From: Synergistaceae bacterium
Lineage (GTDB): Bacteria; Synergistota; Synergistia; Synergistales; Aminobacteriaceae
NCBI GenBank assembly: GCA_017448375.1
Contig: JAFSLR010000403.1
Location: 1-6,012, forward strand
Direction: 5' to 3'
Length of the DNA: 6,012 nucleotides
In this document: piece by piece, positions 1 through 5,931 of the stretch
How the letters are laid out: each line of letters begins with the position of its first letter
Numbering within the stretch: position 1 is the first letter of the stretch
The notes under the pieces: generated by a model
Told to the model about the DNA's origin: nothing
Databases searched by the model: none
What the model saw: only the letters and a program-made list of their open reading frames with translations
Made by a program: the position numbers and the translations under genes

Positions 1-1015
1 AATACTGAGGAGGAGTCTGACCGGGAAACTGATAGACAGCAGCATAATCCCTGTCGAGTGTAGCTTGGTCAACAGTGGGATAGTCTGCACTTCCGTTATA
101 TACCGTACCTGTAGCTATGTTAATCCATCCCACAAGACCGTTTTCGCCTATAGTTGCTGAAGGTGTCGCTACCACTGTGCCGTCAGAAACTAGCTTAGGA
201 AGGCTAAGTATCGGTTTCCCTTTATCACTGTTGATGTTTTCCATGTCGAATGTCAGTGTTGTTGTTTCTCCGCCGTTAGTAATTGCAAAACTGAGGTAAT
301 TTATTCCTGTATTTGTCGAGTTTGATGTTCCTTCAAAACTCGTAGTAAAAGCCATATCGTAGTTCGTGCCGTTCATAGGAACTTTCGCCATGCCGCCGTT
401 AAGGTCATTAGCACCCGCAACAGCATTAAACGGAAGATCCGCGAAACCGTACGACAAGAAATTTTTGCTCCTGCTGTCAAGGTTGCACTGGTAATCGACT
501 CTCGTTGTGGCTTTCGCTTCCATTTTCTGCCCGATCGGTATATTTATCGTTGAAAGCTCCGCGGCCTGCTGGAATCCCTCTAACGCTTTCTCCTCCATTT
601 TGTAGCACTGAAGTTTGTAGCCTGTTCCTGACTGTACCATGTCACCGTTGCCGTCAAGAGTACAAGCACCCGAACGGCTGAAGAGCTGAGACTCCCCGCT
701 TGTGTACACAAAGAAGCCGCGTTCCTGAATCATCATGTCGGAAGCATTTCCGGTGTAGGAGCTTGCGCCCTGAGTGTGAATGGTCTCGATTGCCGAAACG
801 CTTACACCGAGTCCGACCTGTGCGGGGTTAATTCCGCCTCTTTCGCCGTCTGCGCTTGAAGCGTATTTGCTTGCCTGATACATCAAGTCCGCGAAAATAG
901 TATTGTCCTTTTTGAAGCCCGTTGTGTTTGCGTTTGAAATGTTGTTGCCCGTCACGTCGAGCATAGTCTGGTGAGCGCGAACACCCGTTACCGCTGTCAT
1001 CAATGATCTTAACAT
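1..1015 (-). CDS. flgE: Flagellar hook protein FlgE (3' part outside the window)
   Basis: This gene encodes the subunit of the flagellar hook, the universal joint outside the cell, exported by the flagellar type III system and polymerised under the FlgD cap. The visible 338 residues begin MLRSLMTAVTGVRAHQTM and continue with GNNISNANTTGFK (residues 23-35), the N-terminal signature of the FlgE/FlgG rod-hook family. The stretch SRSGACTLDGNGDMVQSG (about 113-130) matches the family's 'tRaGnFtlD.nG.lv' segment. QCNLDS (176-181) matches the usual 'gNLds' motif. The start at 1015 is preceded by AGGAGG at 1027-1032. FlgG or FlgF were considered, but the position after flgD and the long insertions beyond residue 180 favour FlgE. 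It contains three cysteines (118, 137, 177), unusual for a hook protein. The reading frame is open to the left edge, so the C-terminal part, including the terminal helix, is missing here. Confidence 0.93.
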   Translation of the reverse strand, partial: MLRSLMTAVTGVRAHQTMLDVTGNNISNANTTGFKKDNTIFADLMYQASKYASSADGERGGINPAQVGLGVSVSAIETIHTQGASSYTGNASDMMIQERGFFVYTSGESQLFSRSGACTLDGNGDMVQSGTGYKLQCYKMEEKALEGFQQAAELSTINIPIGQKMEAKATTRVDYQCNLDSRSKNFLSYGFADLPFNAVAGANDLNGGMAKVPMNGTNYDMAFTTSFEGTSNSTNTGINYLSFAITNGGETTTLTFDMENINSDKGKPILSLPKLVSDGTVVATPSATIGENGLVGWINIATGTVYNGSADYPTVDQATLDRDYAAVYQFPGQTPPQY

Positions 1016-1122
1016 TCCGTATCCTTCCTCCTGATGTGAAAATTTTCTGTTGAATTTATGCTTTTATTTCTATGGGCGTGCGTCCTTCCTGCCGTGTCTC
1101 GTCCATGAGAGCAAAATTTATT
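1016..1122 (-). other. flgD-flgE intergenic gap, the longest in the window
   Basis: The gap holds the flgE Shine-Dalgarno site, a perfect 10-bp AT-rich palindrome (gaaaattttc, 1038-1047) and a 16-codon open frame (ATG at 1106, TAA at 1056-1058) reading MDETRQEGRTPIEIKA. That frame begins 16 bases after the flgD stop but has no clear Shine-Dalgarno sequence, so it is not called as a gene. No GC-rich hairpin followed by a T-run (terminator) and no convincing promoter was seen. In some flagellar operons a small gene lies between flgD and flgE; no gene of that size fits here. Confidence 0.5.
1027..1032 (-). promoter_or_regulatory. Shine-Dalgarno site of flgE
   Basis: The sense strand reads AGGAGG 11 bases before the flgE ATG, followed by a second purine run, AAGGA, closer to the start. 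This supports the start at 1015 and shows that flgE is translated from its own strong site rather than by coupling to flgD, which ends 107 bases upstream. Confidence 0.7.
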
Positions 1123-1575
1123 CTAGCTGATTACTGATACGCCTTCAACTTTTTCGAGTGGCACTTCGCCTTCTGTTGTGTCAAGTATAGTGCCTTCGTT
1201 CGGGTCAAACCATACGTGATTCACAATCGCTACTTTCTGTGTGGCCTCTTCACCGTCGCCGGCCGTGAAAGCTATTGCCTTCCCAATGTACTGTACGGCG
1301 TTGAACTTGTTAGCGTTTGACATGGTTGTTAATGTATTGTTCATGTTCTGCATTTGTTCGAGGCTTGAGAATGTAGCCATCTGTGAAATAAATTCCCTGT
1401 CCTCCATAGGGTTAAGGGGGTCTTGGTTCGACAGCTCAGCAACTAACAGCTTGAGGAAAGCGTCCTTGCCGAGCGCGTCATTTGTAGCTGTTGTTACGGA
1501 TGATGAACTATTCGTGCTTGTTGTAGTGTTAATGTTAGCAAGATTTGAGTAATTGTTTACATCTGTTACGGGCAT
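1123..1575 (-). CDS. flgD: Hook assembly cap protein FlgD (short form)
   Basis: FlgD is the scaffold that caps the growing hook, lets FlgE subunits insert, and is later discarded. The 150-residue protein has a Ser/Thr/Asn-rich flexible N-terminus (residues 1-33). Next comes the conserved FlgD core: LGKDAFLKLLVAEL, NQDPLNPMEDREFISQMATF and SSLEQMQNMN (about 35-80). A short C-terminal beta-rich part (about 90-150) includes the YIGK turn typical of the family. It is shorter than the enteric protein (about 230 residues), lacking most of the larger C-terminal domain, but is close in length to the FlgD of Bacillus-type operons. The start is supported by AGGAG at 1586-1590, which overlaps the region of the fliK stop codon 16 bases upstream, so translation is probably coupled. 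An ATG at 1583 is out of frame. Confidence 0.95.
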   Translation of the reverse strand: MPVTDVNNYSNLANINTTTSTNSSSSVTTATNDALGKDAFLKLLVAELSNQDPLNPMEDREFISQMATFSSLEQMQNMNNTLTTMSNANKFNAVQYIGKAIAFTAGDGEEATQKVAIVNHVWFDPNEGTILDTTEGEVPLEKVEGVSVIS

Positions 1576-1591
1576 TGTTTCATCTCTCCTT

Positions 1592-4153
1592 TTATGCTAT
1601 CCAGTATAACAGCCCTTCTTCGAGGTCAGCCCTGAAAGTTTCTGTGTCATCGTCATTTTCTGAGGCTGTGAAGGTGTAATTGTCTCTTTGGTTCTGACCT
1701 CCTGAGTTCTGACCCTGACGGCTGTTGTCCTGCTGAACGTCAACCGTGAACTCTGACACTTGAACTCCCTGCTGCAATAAATTATCCCTGAGCTGTGTAA
1801 ATTGATCCTGCACTATTTGTCGGATTTGCTCATTTGCTACTTTAACGGAGGCTTCGACCCCAGAGCTTGAAGACGTGAGCTCAACGGAAATTCTTCCGAG
1901 TGCCGGCGGGTCAACGATAATATTTGCCTTTCTGACTCCGTCAGTGCGAATGAATCTGACAACGTTTACGATACCGTTTCTGAGTGTCCGCGATTGGGAT
2001 TGAGTTTCGGCTGCCTCATAAGTTCCTGTTCTGAGGCTCAAAGGCTGAGTGCTGACTCTTGCGGAGCTTCTTCGGGTTCTCACTGCGCTGTCAAAGAACG
2101 CCTGAAAGTCATTGAGTGCCTCAGTCCTTCGGGTGTCGGTACGGGATTCGCTGCGGGAATCTGTGCGCTGAGATGTGCGTGAAGGTGCTGCGGTCGTAAC
2201 TCTCTGCGGTGAAATTCCGCCGGGACTCTGAGGTTCTGAGGGCTGAGTCGTTTCGGTCTCAATGATTCCTTCATGGCCGTTTTCGGGCTGAATGTCGCGG
2301 GGCTGAACGTTGCGCGGGGATTCGGGTGCTACGGTCTGAGGGTCATTGAGCGAGTCGGAGTCGGGGTCGGTCGTTGAGTGTGTTACGGCCTGGAATTTTC
2401 GCGGCGACTGGGGCTGAGTGCGTGAAGTTTTCGGGGTGTCGGTGATTTCTGGGGCTGAAACTTCGGGGCGATTGAGTTCCGTCTGAACTGGAGCGAATCC
2501 GGCCATGATGAGATTGTCCCCTGTGATTTCGGGGTGTGATTGGGGGTGTTCTTCGGGGTGTGTTTCGGGGGTTTCATCATCGGGGGTGATTTCGGGGTTT
2601 TCGCGCGTCAAAGGCTCTGAGATTTCGCGGGGCTCGTAATCATTCTGAGAGTGTGAGACCTGAGTCGGCGACTGGTTTTCGGGATTCGTGATTTCGTTCG
2701 GTGAATCAATTTCTGTGCGTGAGTCCGGCGTAACTCTGTGCGTATTTTCGGGAGCGTCAGTCTCTTCGGGAATCTCGCGGGCTTCGGGAGCGTCAGGGGT
2801 TTCGGGTTCACGTGCGGTAATGGCTGGAGATTTTTGGGTGTTACGGCGTTCGGGGAATTTCGCGGGAATTTCGGGTGTTATGGGAGTCTCTTCGGGTTCG
2901 GGTTGAGTTTCATTTTCCGGCAAAACTTCCTCCGTGATTACGGGCTTGGCGTTTTCGGGCGACTCGTGAGGCTCTGAAGGCTCGAAATTCTCCGTATCAT
3001 TCGCAGGTGCTTTCGGCGTTTCGGTTTCTGGTTTTGTTGCGGGTGTTAAAGTTTCAGAGTCTGCAACGTCAAGAGTCGGCCTGTAATTTTCGGGTAAAAC
3101 TTCCTCTGAGATTACGGGCGTTTCGATTCTCGGTGATACTTCTTCATGCGCTGTAACTTCACGCTCTGCGACTTCAGGATTTGGCGCAACATTTTCGGGC
3201 AGAACTTCATCTGTTGTAATTTTGGGATTAAGGTTTGCGCTTTCCTCATGAATATAATTTTTCACTGGGGCGTTATCTTCAGGCGGTAAAGTATCAGGGA
3301 TTTCGCCGTCAGCATTAAATTTAGCGTCATCAACAAATTCTGGGGCTTCAGGAATAATCCTGTCATCAACGACTTCTGAGGCAGGAATAATCCCGTCATC
3401 AAGAGTTTCTGAGGCAGCAATAATATCATCATCAAGAGTTTCTGAGGCGATAACAATCCCGTCATCAAAATCACTCTGAGGCGCAAAACTTTCATGTCTC
3501 CTGAAATGTGTTTCGGAACGCCTTACATCAGCAAAAAGATTCTGCCATGATGAGAAATTCTCCGTAACTGTCGGTTTTACTTCAGGCTTTGGGCTGTCGA
3601 CTCGTTCGTTGTTGACTCGTTCATTGTTACCCTGTGAGCTGCTGACTTGTACGTTGTTGACTTGTACGTTGTTGACTTGTGCGTTGTTGACTTGTGCATT
3701 GCTGCCTTGTGCGATGTCGAGATGTGCGTCGTTGACCTGTACGCTGTCAGCCTGAAAATTTTTGCCCCAAACATTTTCGCCCTGTGCAATGTCGCTCCGT
3801 TCATTTCCGCCCTGTGCGCTGTCGGCCTCTGAATTTCCCCCCGAAAGAATATCCGTCATTCTCCCCGAAATTATTGCGTTGTTCCCCAATGTAATAGGCT
3901 GTGAGGACTCCGGCATATTCTGCGCTGTGTTTCTGGGTTGCGCTGTGTTCAGGGGCTGTGCTATGTTCACGGGCTGTGCTGTTATTTCGGGCTGAAGCGC
4001 GGCTGAATCCTCAGTGAGTATGTACTCTGAGATTATCGCGTCAAAAATTCCCGGGGCTGACCCGTTATTTTCCTGCGGCATTATTCCCGGCAAAAACTGC
4101 TGAAGCTGCGTATTAACCTGTGTCTGAAGAAATGAAAATATTTCCGGCGGCAT
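1592..4153 (-). CDS. fliK: Flagellar hook-length control protein FliK, very long, repeat-rich
   Basis: FliK is the exported molecular ruler that measures the hook and then switches the export gate from hook to filament substrates. The diagnostic part is the C-terminal Flg_hook domain (about residues 722-810), with NGIVNVVRF, IIVDPPALGRISVEL and a following helix ending in LRDNLLQQGVQVSEFTVDV. The acidic Gln/Asn-rich tail ends in LLYWIA. The N-terminus (1-58) is the likely export signal region. Between them lie about 660 residues of low-complexity, presumably disordered sequence made of several repeat families: AQPxNT (59-76), a pentapeptide repeat (107-186), an 11-residue DDGII.ASETL repeat (230-279), three EVLPEN motifs (316-414) and a Pro-Glu-rich tract (about 390-570). 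Enteric FliK is about 405 residues, so this ruler is twice as long. The start at 4153 has GGGAGGG eight bases upstream. The gene lies 25 bases after the FlbB-like gene. Many overlapping open frames on both strands are by-products of its composition. Confidence 0.93.
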   Translation of the reverse strand: MPPEIFSFLQTQVNTQLQQFLPGIMPQENNGSAPGIFDAIISEYILTEDSAALQPEITAQPVNIAQPLNTAQPRNTAQNMPESSQPITLGNNAIISGRMTDILSGGNSEADSAQGGNERSDIAQGENVWGKNFQADSVQVNDAHLDIAQGSNAQVNNAQVNNVQVNNVQVSSSQGNNERVNNERVDSPKPEVKPTVTENFSSWQNLFADVRRSETHFRRHESFAPQSDFDDGIVIASETLDDDIIAASETLDDGIIPASEVVDDRIIPEAPEFVDDAKFNADGEIPDTLPPEDNAPVKNYIHEESANLNPKITTDEVLPENVAPNPEVAEREVTAHEEVSPRIETPVISEEVLPENYRPTLDVADSETLTPATKPETETPKAPANDTENFEPSEPHESPENAKPVITEEVLPENETQPEPEETPITPEIPAKFPERRNTQKSPAITAREPETPDAPEAREIPEETDAPENTHRVTPDSRTEIDSPNEITNPENQSPTQVSHSQNDYEPREISEPLTRENPEITPDDETPETHPEEHPQSHPEITGDNLIMAGFAPVQTELNRPEVSAPEITDTPKTSRTQPQSPRKFQAVTHSTTDPDSDSLNDPQTVAPESPRNVQPRDIQPENGHEGIIETETTQPSEPQSPGGISPQRVTTAAPSRTSQRTDSRSESRTDTRRTEALNDFQAFFDSAVRTRRSSARVSTQPLSLRTGTYEAAETQSQSRTLRNGIVNVVRFIRTDGVRKANIIVDPPALGRISVELTSSSSGVEASVKVANEQIRQIVQDQFTQLRDNLLQQGVQVSEFTVDVQQDNSRQGQNSGGQNQRDNYTFTASENDDDTETFRADLEEGLLYWIA
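1724..1990 (-). other. FliK C-terminal Flg_hook (specificity-switch) domain
   Basis: This segment encodes residues 722-810 of FliK. The core is DPPALGRISVEL, matching the family pattern 'P..LG.v.v.l', followed by a strand (EASVKV) and an amphipathic helix (EQIRQIVQDQFTQLRDNL). In characterised FliK proteins this domain contacts the export gate component FlhB to stop hook export. It is the only clearly conserved portion of this protein and carries the identification. Confidence 0.88.
2444..2986 (-). repeat. Pro-Glu-rich low-complexity tract within fliK
   Basis: Residues about 390-570 of FliK are dominated by PE dipeptides separated by one to ten residues (for example TPEIP, APEAR, NPEIT, HPEEH). 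On the DNA level nearly every PE is written CCC GAA, seen on the plus strand as repeated ttcggg. The uniform hexamer suggests growth by duplication of short DNA units rather than selection on protein composition alone. The tract is presumably disordered and part of the ruler. Confidence 0.75.
2912..3220 (-). repeat. Three EVLPEN motifs spaced through fliK
   Basis: FliK residues 316-321, 351-356 and 409-414 each read EVLPEN, preceded by [IV][TS][TE][DE]-like residues (TTDEVLPEN, VISEEVLPEN, VITEEVLPEN). Spacing is 35 and then 58 residues. The last two copies also share a preceding PVI. They look like remnants of a longer diverged duplication. Confidence 0.65.
3317..3466 (-). repeat. 33-bp tandem repeat in fliK (DDGII.ASETL units)
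   Basis: FliK residues 230-279 consist of DDGIVIASETL, DDDIIAASETL, DDGIIPASEVV, a 12-residue variant DDRIIPEAPEFV and a final partial DDAKF. The first three units are nearly identical in DNA (shared 'atcaagagtttctgaggc' on the plus strand), so the duplication is recent. The units are in frame and alternate acidic and hydrophobic residues. Confidence 0.85.
3595..3834 (-). repeat. 15-bp minisatellite in fliK (16 units, five residues each)
   Basis: Sixteen consecutive 15-bp units cover FliK residues 107-186 without a gap in period. The central units at 3640-3699 are almost identical on the plus strand (tgttgacttgtacgt and one- or two-base variants), while the outer ones are degenerate. The encoded five-residue consensus is roughly N-[AVE]-[QR]-[VG]-[ND], for example NAQVN, NVQVN and NERVN. 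The unit length keeps the frame, so gain or loss of units changes the FliK length in steps of five residues. This is not the A[DN]Lxx pentapeptide-repeat fold, since the central Leu/Phe is missing. Confidence 0.9.
3926..3979 (-). repeat. 18-bp repeat in fliK (AQPxN units)
   Basis: FliK residues 59-76 are AQPVNI, AQPLNT and AQPRNT, three six-residue units, followed by a decayed AQNMPE. On the plus strand the shared core is gggctgtgct/gggttgcgct. This is a separate short tandem duplication between the N-terminal export region and the 15-bp minisatellite. Confidence 0.75.
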
Positions 4154-4178
4154 GATTTTAGCCCTCCCTGTTTGTGAT

Positions 4179-4895
4179 TTATCTTGTCTGCGGACGAGCC
4201 ATTAACTCAGTTATCCTTGCTGCTTTTGTCGGCTTTATTTTACCCATAATTGAGGCTCTTGCGTCATTAGGAAGCCTCATCAATAATTCTACGGCCATTG
4301 CGTCTCTCAACTGTTCGATTACTGCGGCGGCGTTTCTTGCTGACATGTCCTGATAGGTTCGCGCTACCTGATTCATCAATTCCTGTTCTTGCTCCGTTGG
4401 GGTATTAGCGTTAGCCTCTGTTGCCTGTGTTGCTTCCTGAGCTCTGAGTCTTCGCTGCCTTCTTGAGACATCGCGCGATAATTCTACGAGTTCAATTTCT
4501 CTTCTTTCGTAGACTTCCATTCTTGCTACGTCGCGGCTCTCTAATGAGCGTTCGAGGGCATCAAGTCTCCTCTGCCACTGTTCAAGCTCAACTGCCCTTC
4601 GCTGTTCTGATGTGAGGGCGTAAAATTCGGGAACCTGGAAAAATTCTGCGAGTTTAGGCCCGAAATAAGGAATACGGGGTACAGTTTCCCAGAAAAGCGG
4701 ACGGCCGTCCCAAATTCCGCTCAAATGCATTCCGACGGCTGTACCGAGTGCGAGAAGCAATAGCCATAGGAAGAATGTAAATTTCCCCATACCTTTTTTC
4801 TTTTTCTTTTTTCGGACTACTGGCGCGGGCGGTTGTTCTCCTGCTGGTTGAGCTGGTTGTGCCTGCGGTGCTGTTGCGGGGCGTTCTTCTGCCAT
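4179..4895 (-). CDS. FlbB/YlxF/MotE-like membrane-anchored flagellar protein with MgtE-N-like domain
   Basis: The 238-residue protein has a Pro/Ala/Gln-rich cytoplasmic N-terminus (1-27) and a basic patch RKKKKKKGMGK (28-38). One membrane helix follows (about 39-57, FTFFLWLLLLALGTAVGM). Next come a linker, a charged coiled-coil segment (about 95-155) and a C-terminal MgtE-N-like helical domain (about 172-233) with MNQVARTYQDM, AAAVIEQL, AVELLMRLPNDARASIMG and KAARITELM. This architecture and the position between fliJ and fliK match B. subtilis YlxF and spirochaete FlbB; FlbB is a periplasmic collar protein in Borrelia, and MotE of rhizobia has a similar fold and assists a motility protein. 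With the basic patch inside, the C-terminal domain should be periplasmic. The start has GGGAGG at 4905-4910, lying inside the end of the upstream gene, whose stop is one base away, so translation is coupled. The exact role (stator ring, collar or chaperone) is inferred. Confidence 0.85.
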   Translation of the reverse strand: MAEERPATAPQAQPAQPAGEQPPAPVVRKKKKKKGMGKFTFFLWLLLLALGTAVGMHLSGIWDGRPLFWETVPRIPYFGPKLAEFFQVPEFYALTSEQRRAVELEQWQRRLDALERSLESRDVARMEVYERREIELVELSRDVSRRQRRLRAQEATQATEANANTPTEQEQELMNQVARTYQDMSARNAAAVIEQLRDAMAVELLMRLPNDARASIMGKIKPTKAARITELMARPQTR

Positions 4896-4896
4896 T

Positions 4897-5466
4897 TTAA
4901 CCGGCCTCCCTTAATCTGCGGTATATTGACATTATATTTCTCACGTAACGTTTTGATACTTCCGGAATATTTCCTGAGTCGACTCTTGCAGGGCCTGCGT
5001 TGTAAGCTGCGAGTGCCTTCTCAATATCCCCTCTGTATTTGTCGGTAAGGTCTGAAATGTATCTTACTCCGCCTTCTATGTTCTGTGCGGGGTCAAAGGG
5101 GTCTTCAACTCCTAACATTGCGGCGGTACGTGGCATGAGCTGCATTAGACCTTGTGCGCCTTTGTTTGAGACAGCGTCAGTAGTCCAGCCCGATTCAACC
5201 TGAATCATTGCGCGTATTAATTCCTGATCAACATTATATTTCTCGGCGCATTCTTGGATTACGTCTTTGAGTTCGTCATAATTGGTCTTGCCTGAAATGT
5301 TACTTGTACGTCTTGCAGTTCGCTGTATCCTCTGAGTGTCATTGAGTACGTCAACAAACCTGCTGTTTAACGGCTGTGTCTGCTGGTAATTGTTCGGTGA
5401 AAACTGACGGTTAATTTCGTCCATTCGTGTTAAGACTCTTGTTACGTTTGTAAGGTTAGGCCCCAT
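4897..5466 (-). CDS. SLT-type lytic transglycosylase in the flagellar operon
   Basis: This is a GH23-type soluble lytic transglycosylase domain that cleaves the MurNAc-GlcNAc bond of peptidoglycan. Of 189 residues, about 65-185 form the catalytic domain. IQVESGW carries the catalytic Glu91; GAQGLMQLMPRTA (103-115), NIEGGVRYI (129-137) and ALAAYNAGPARV (151-162) are the other family motifs. No N-terminal signal peptide or lipobox is visible. Residues 1-60 are polar and probably flexible, so export by the flagellar type III machinery is plausible, as for the muramidase FlgJ of enterics. It likely opens the wall for the rod, a role like that of SltF of Rhodobacter. The start at 5466 is chosen because an ATG four bases upstream (5470) hits a stop after four codons; AAGGGG lies at 5478-5483. 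It begins three bases after fliJ ends and finishes one base before the FlbB-like gene. Confidence 0.92.
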   Translation of the reverse strand: MGPNLTNVTRVLTRMDEINRQFSPNNYQQTQPLNSRFVDVLNDTQRIQRTARRTSNISGKTNYDELKDVIQECAEKYNVDQELIRAMIQVESGWTTDAVSNKGAQGLMQLMPRTAAMLGVEDPFDPAQNIEGGVRYISDLTDKYRGDIEKALAAYNAGPARVDSGNIPEVSKRYVRNIMSIYRRLREAG

Positions 5467-5469
5467 TCA

Positions 5470-5919
5470 TCAATAATCCCCTTTCCGTGAAAATTGCATA
5501 GTGGCAACATCATCGAGTTCGTTTTGTTCAATCCCTAATTGTTCCTGCATATCGGCTTCTTTGAGGTGGTCAATGTATGTCTCCATTATTCGGACATCTT
5601 TATGACGCTCAACAAGTCGGGCTTCCGTACCTGCGATTCGTGTTCTGACTTCTGAGAGTGCGTCCTGTCCGCGCGTAATGTCGGTGTTTATGGCATCAAT
5701 GAACTGACGCTGAAACCATAAATCCATTGCTGAGACTGCCTTTCCTCCTGTTTTACTGAAGTCTGAGATTGCCTGCTTCTTTTCGCCTTCCAGCTGGGTT
5801 ATGTGGGCGATTACTTCGCGTTCCTCGCTTCTTTCGGCGGCTAAGATTGCTTGCTCATTCTTTCGGCTGTCCTCACGGATTTTCAGTATACGGTTGAATC
5901 TTGATATTCTCTCGTGCAT
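5470..5919 (-). CDS. fliJ: Flagellar export chaperone/ATPase stalk protein FliJ
   Basis: FliJ is the small coiled-coil protein that sits in the centre of the FliI hexamer and links the ATPase to the export gate protein FlhA. The 149-residue product is of typical length and composition: almost wholly helical and highly charged, with two coiled-coil arms (about residues 5-58 and 70-140). It begins MHERISRFNRILKIREDSRKN, close to the family's 'F.f.l.~il~~re~~e~~a' start, and ends with an acidic ELDDVATMQF segment. Sequence conservation in FliJ is low, so the call rests on the fold and on its place directly after fliI. AGAGGA at 5926-5931 precedes the start by six bases and overlaps the approach to the fliI stop. 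Confidence 0.88.
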   Translation of the reverse strand: MHERISRFNRILKIREDSRKNEQAILAAERSEEREVIAHITQLEGEKKQAISDFSKTGGKAVSAMDLWFQRQFIDAINTDITRGQDALSEVRTRIAGTEARLVERHKDVRIMETYIDHLKEADMQEQLGIEQNELDDVATMQFSRKGDY

Positions 5920-5931
5920 GGTTCGTCCTCT

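Noticed and set aside
117..299. Plus-strand 60-codon open frame opposite flgE
   Set aside because: It lies within the continuous flgE frame and has no recognisable motif; treated as a chance frame.
1038..1047. Perfect palindrome gaaaattttc before flgE
   Set aside because: Short, AT-only core without a loop or T-run; too weak to call an operator or terminator.
1241..1552. Plus-strand 103-codon open frame opposite flgD
   Set aside because: It is fully antisense to a strongly conserved flgD core and shows no ribosome site or family resemblance.
2688..2977. Plus-strand open frames rich in Gly, Ser, Phe and Val opposite fliK
   Set aside because: Their composition is the complement of the PE-rich coding tract, they lack a good ribosome site, and no domain is recognisable.
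3647..3832. Plus-strand frame with YVVDL/CVVDL five-residue repeats
   Set aside because: It is the antisense reading of the 15-bp fliK repeat, not an independent gene.
3595..3834. Regular repeats resembling a CRISPR array
   Set aside because: Units are 15 bp, directly abutting without spacers, degenerate, and in frame within fliK, so they are a coding minisatellite.
4794..4813. A6-G-A5-G-A6 run with A_AAA_AAG slippery heptamers in the FlbB-like gene
   Set aside because: The zero frame is intact and explained by the basic patch before the membrane helix. A -1 shift ends within about 30 codons, and no stimulatory hairpin or upstream Shine-Dalgarno element was seen.
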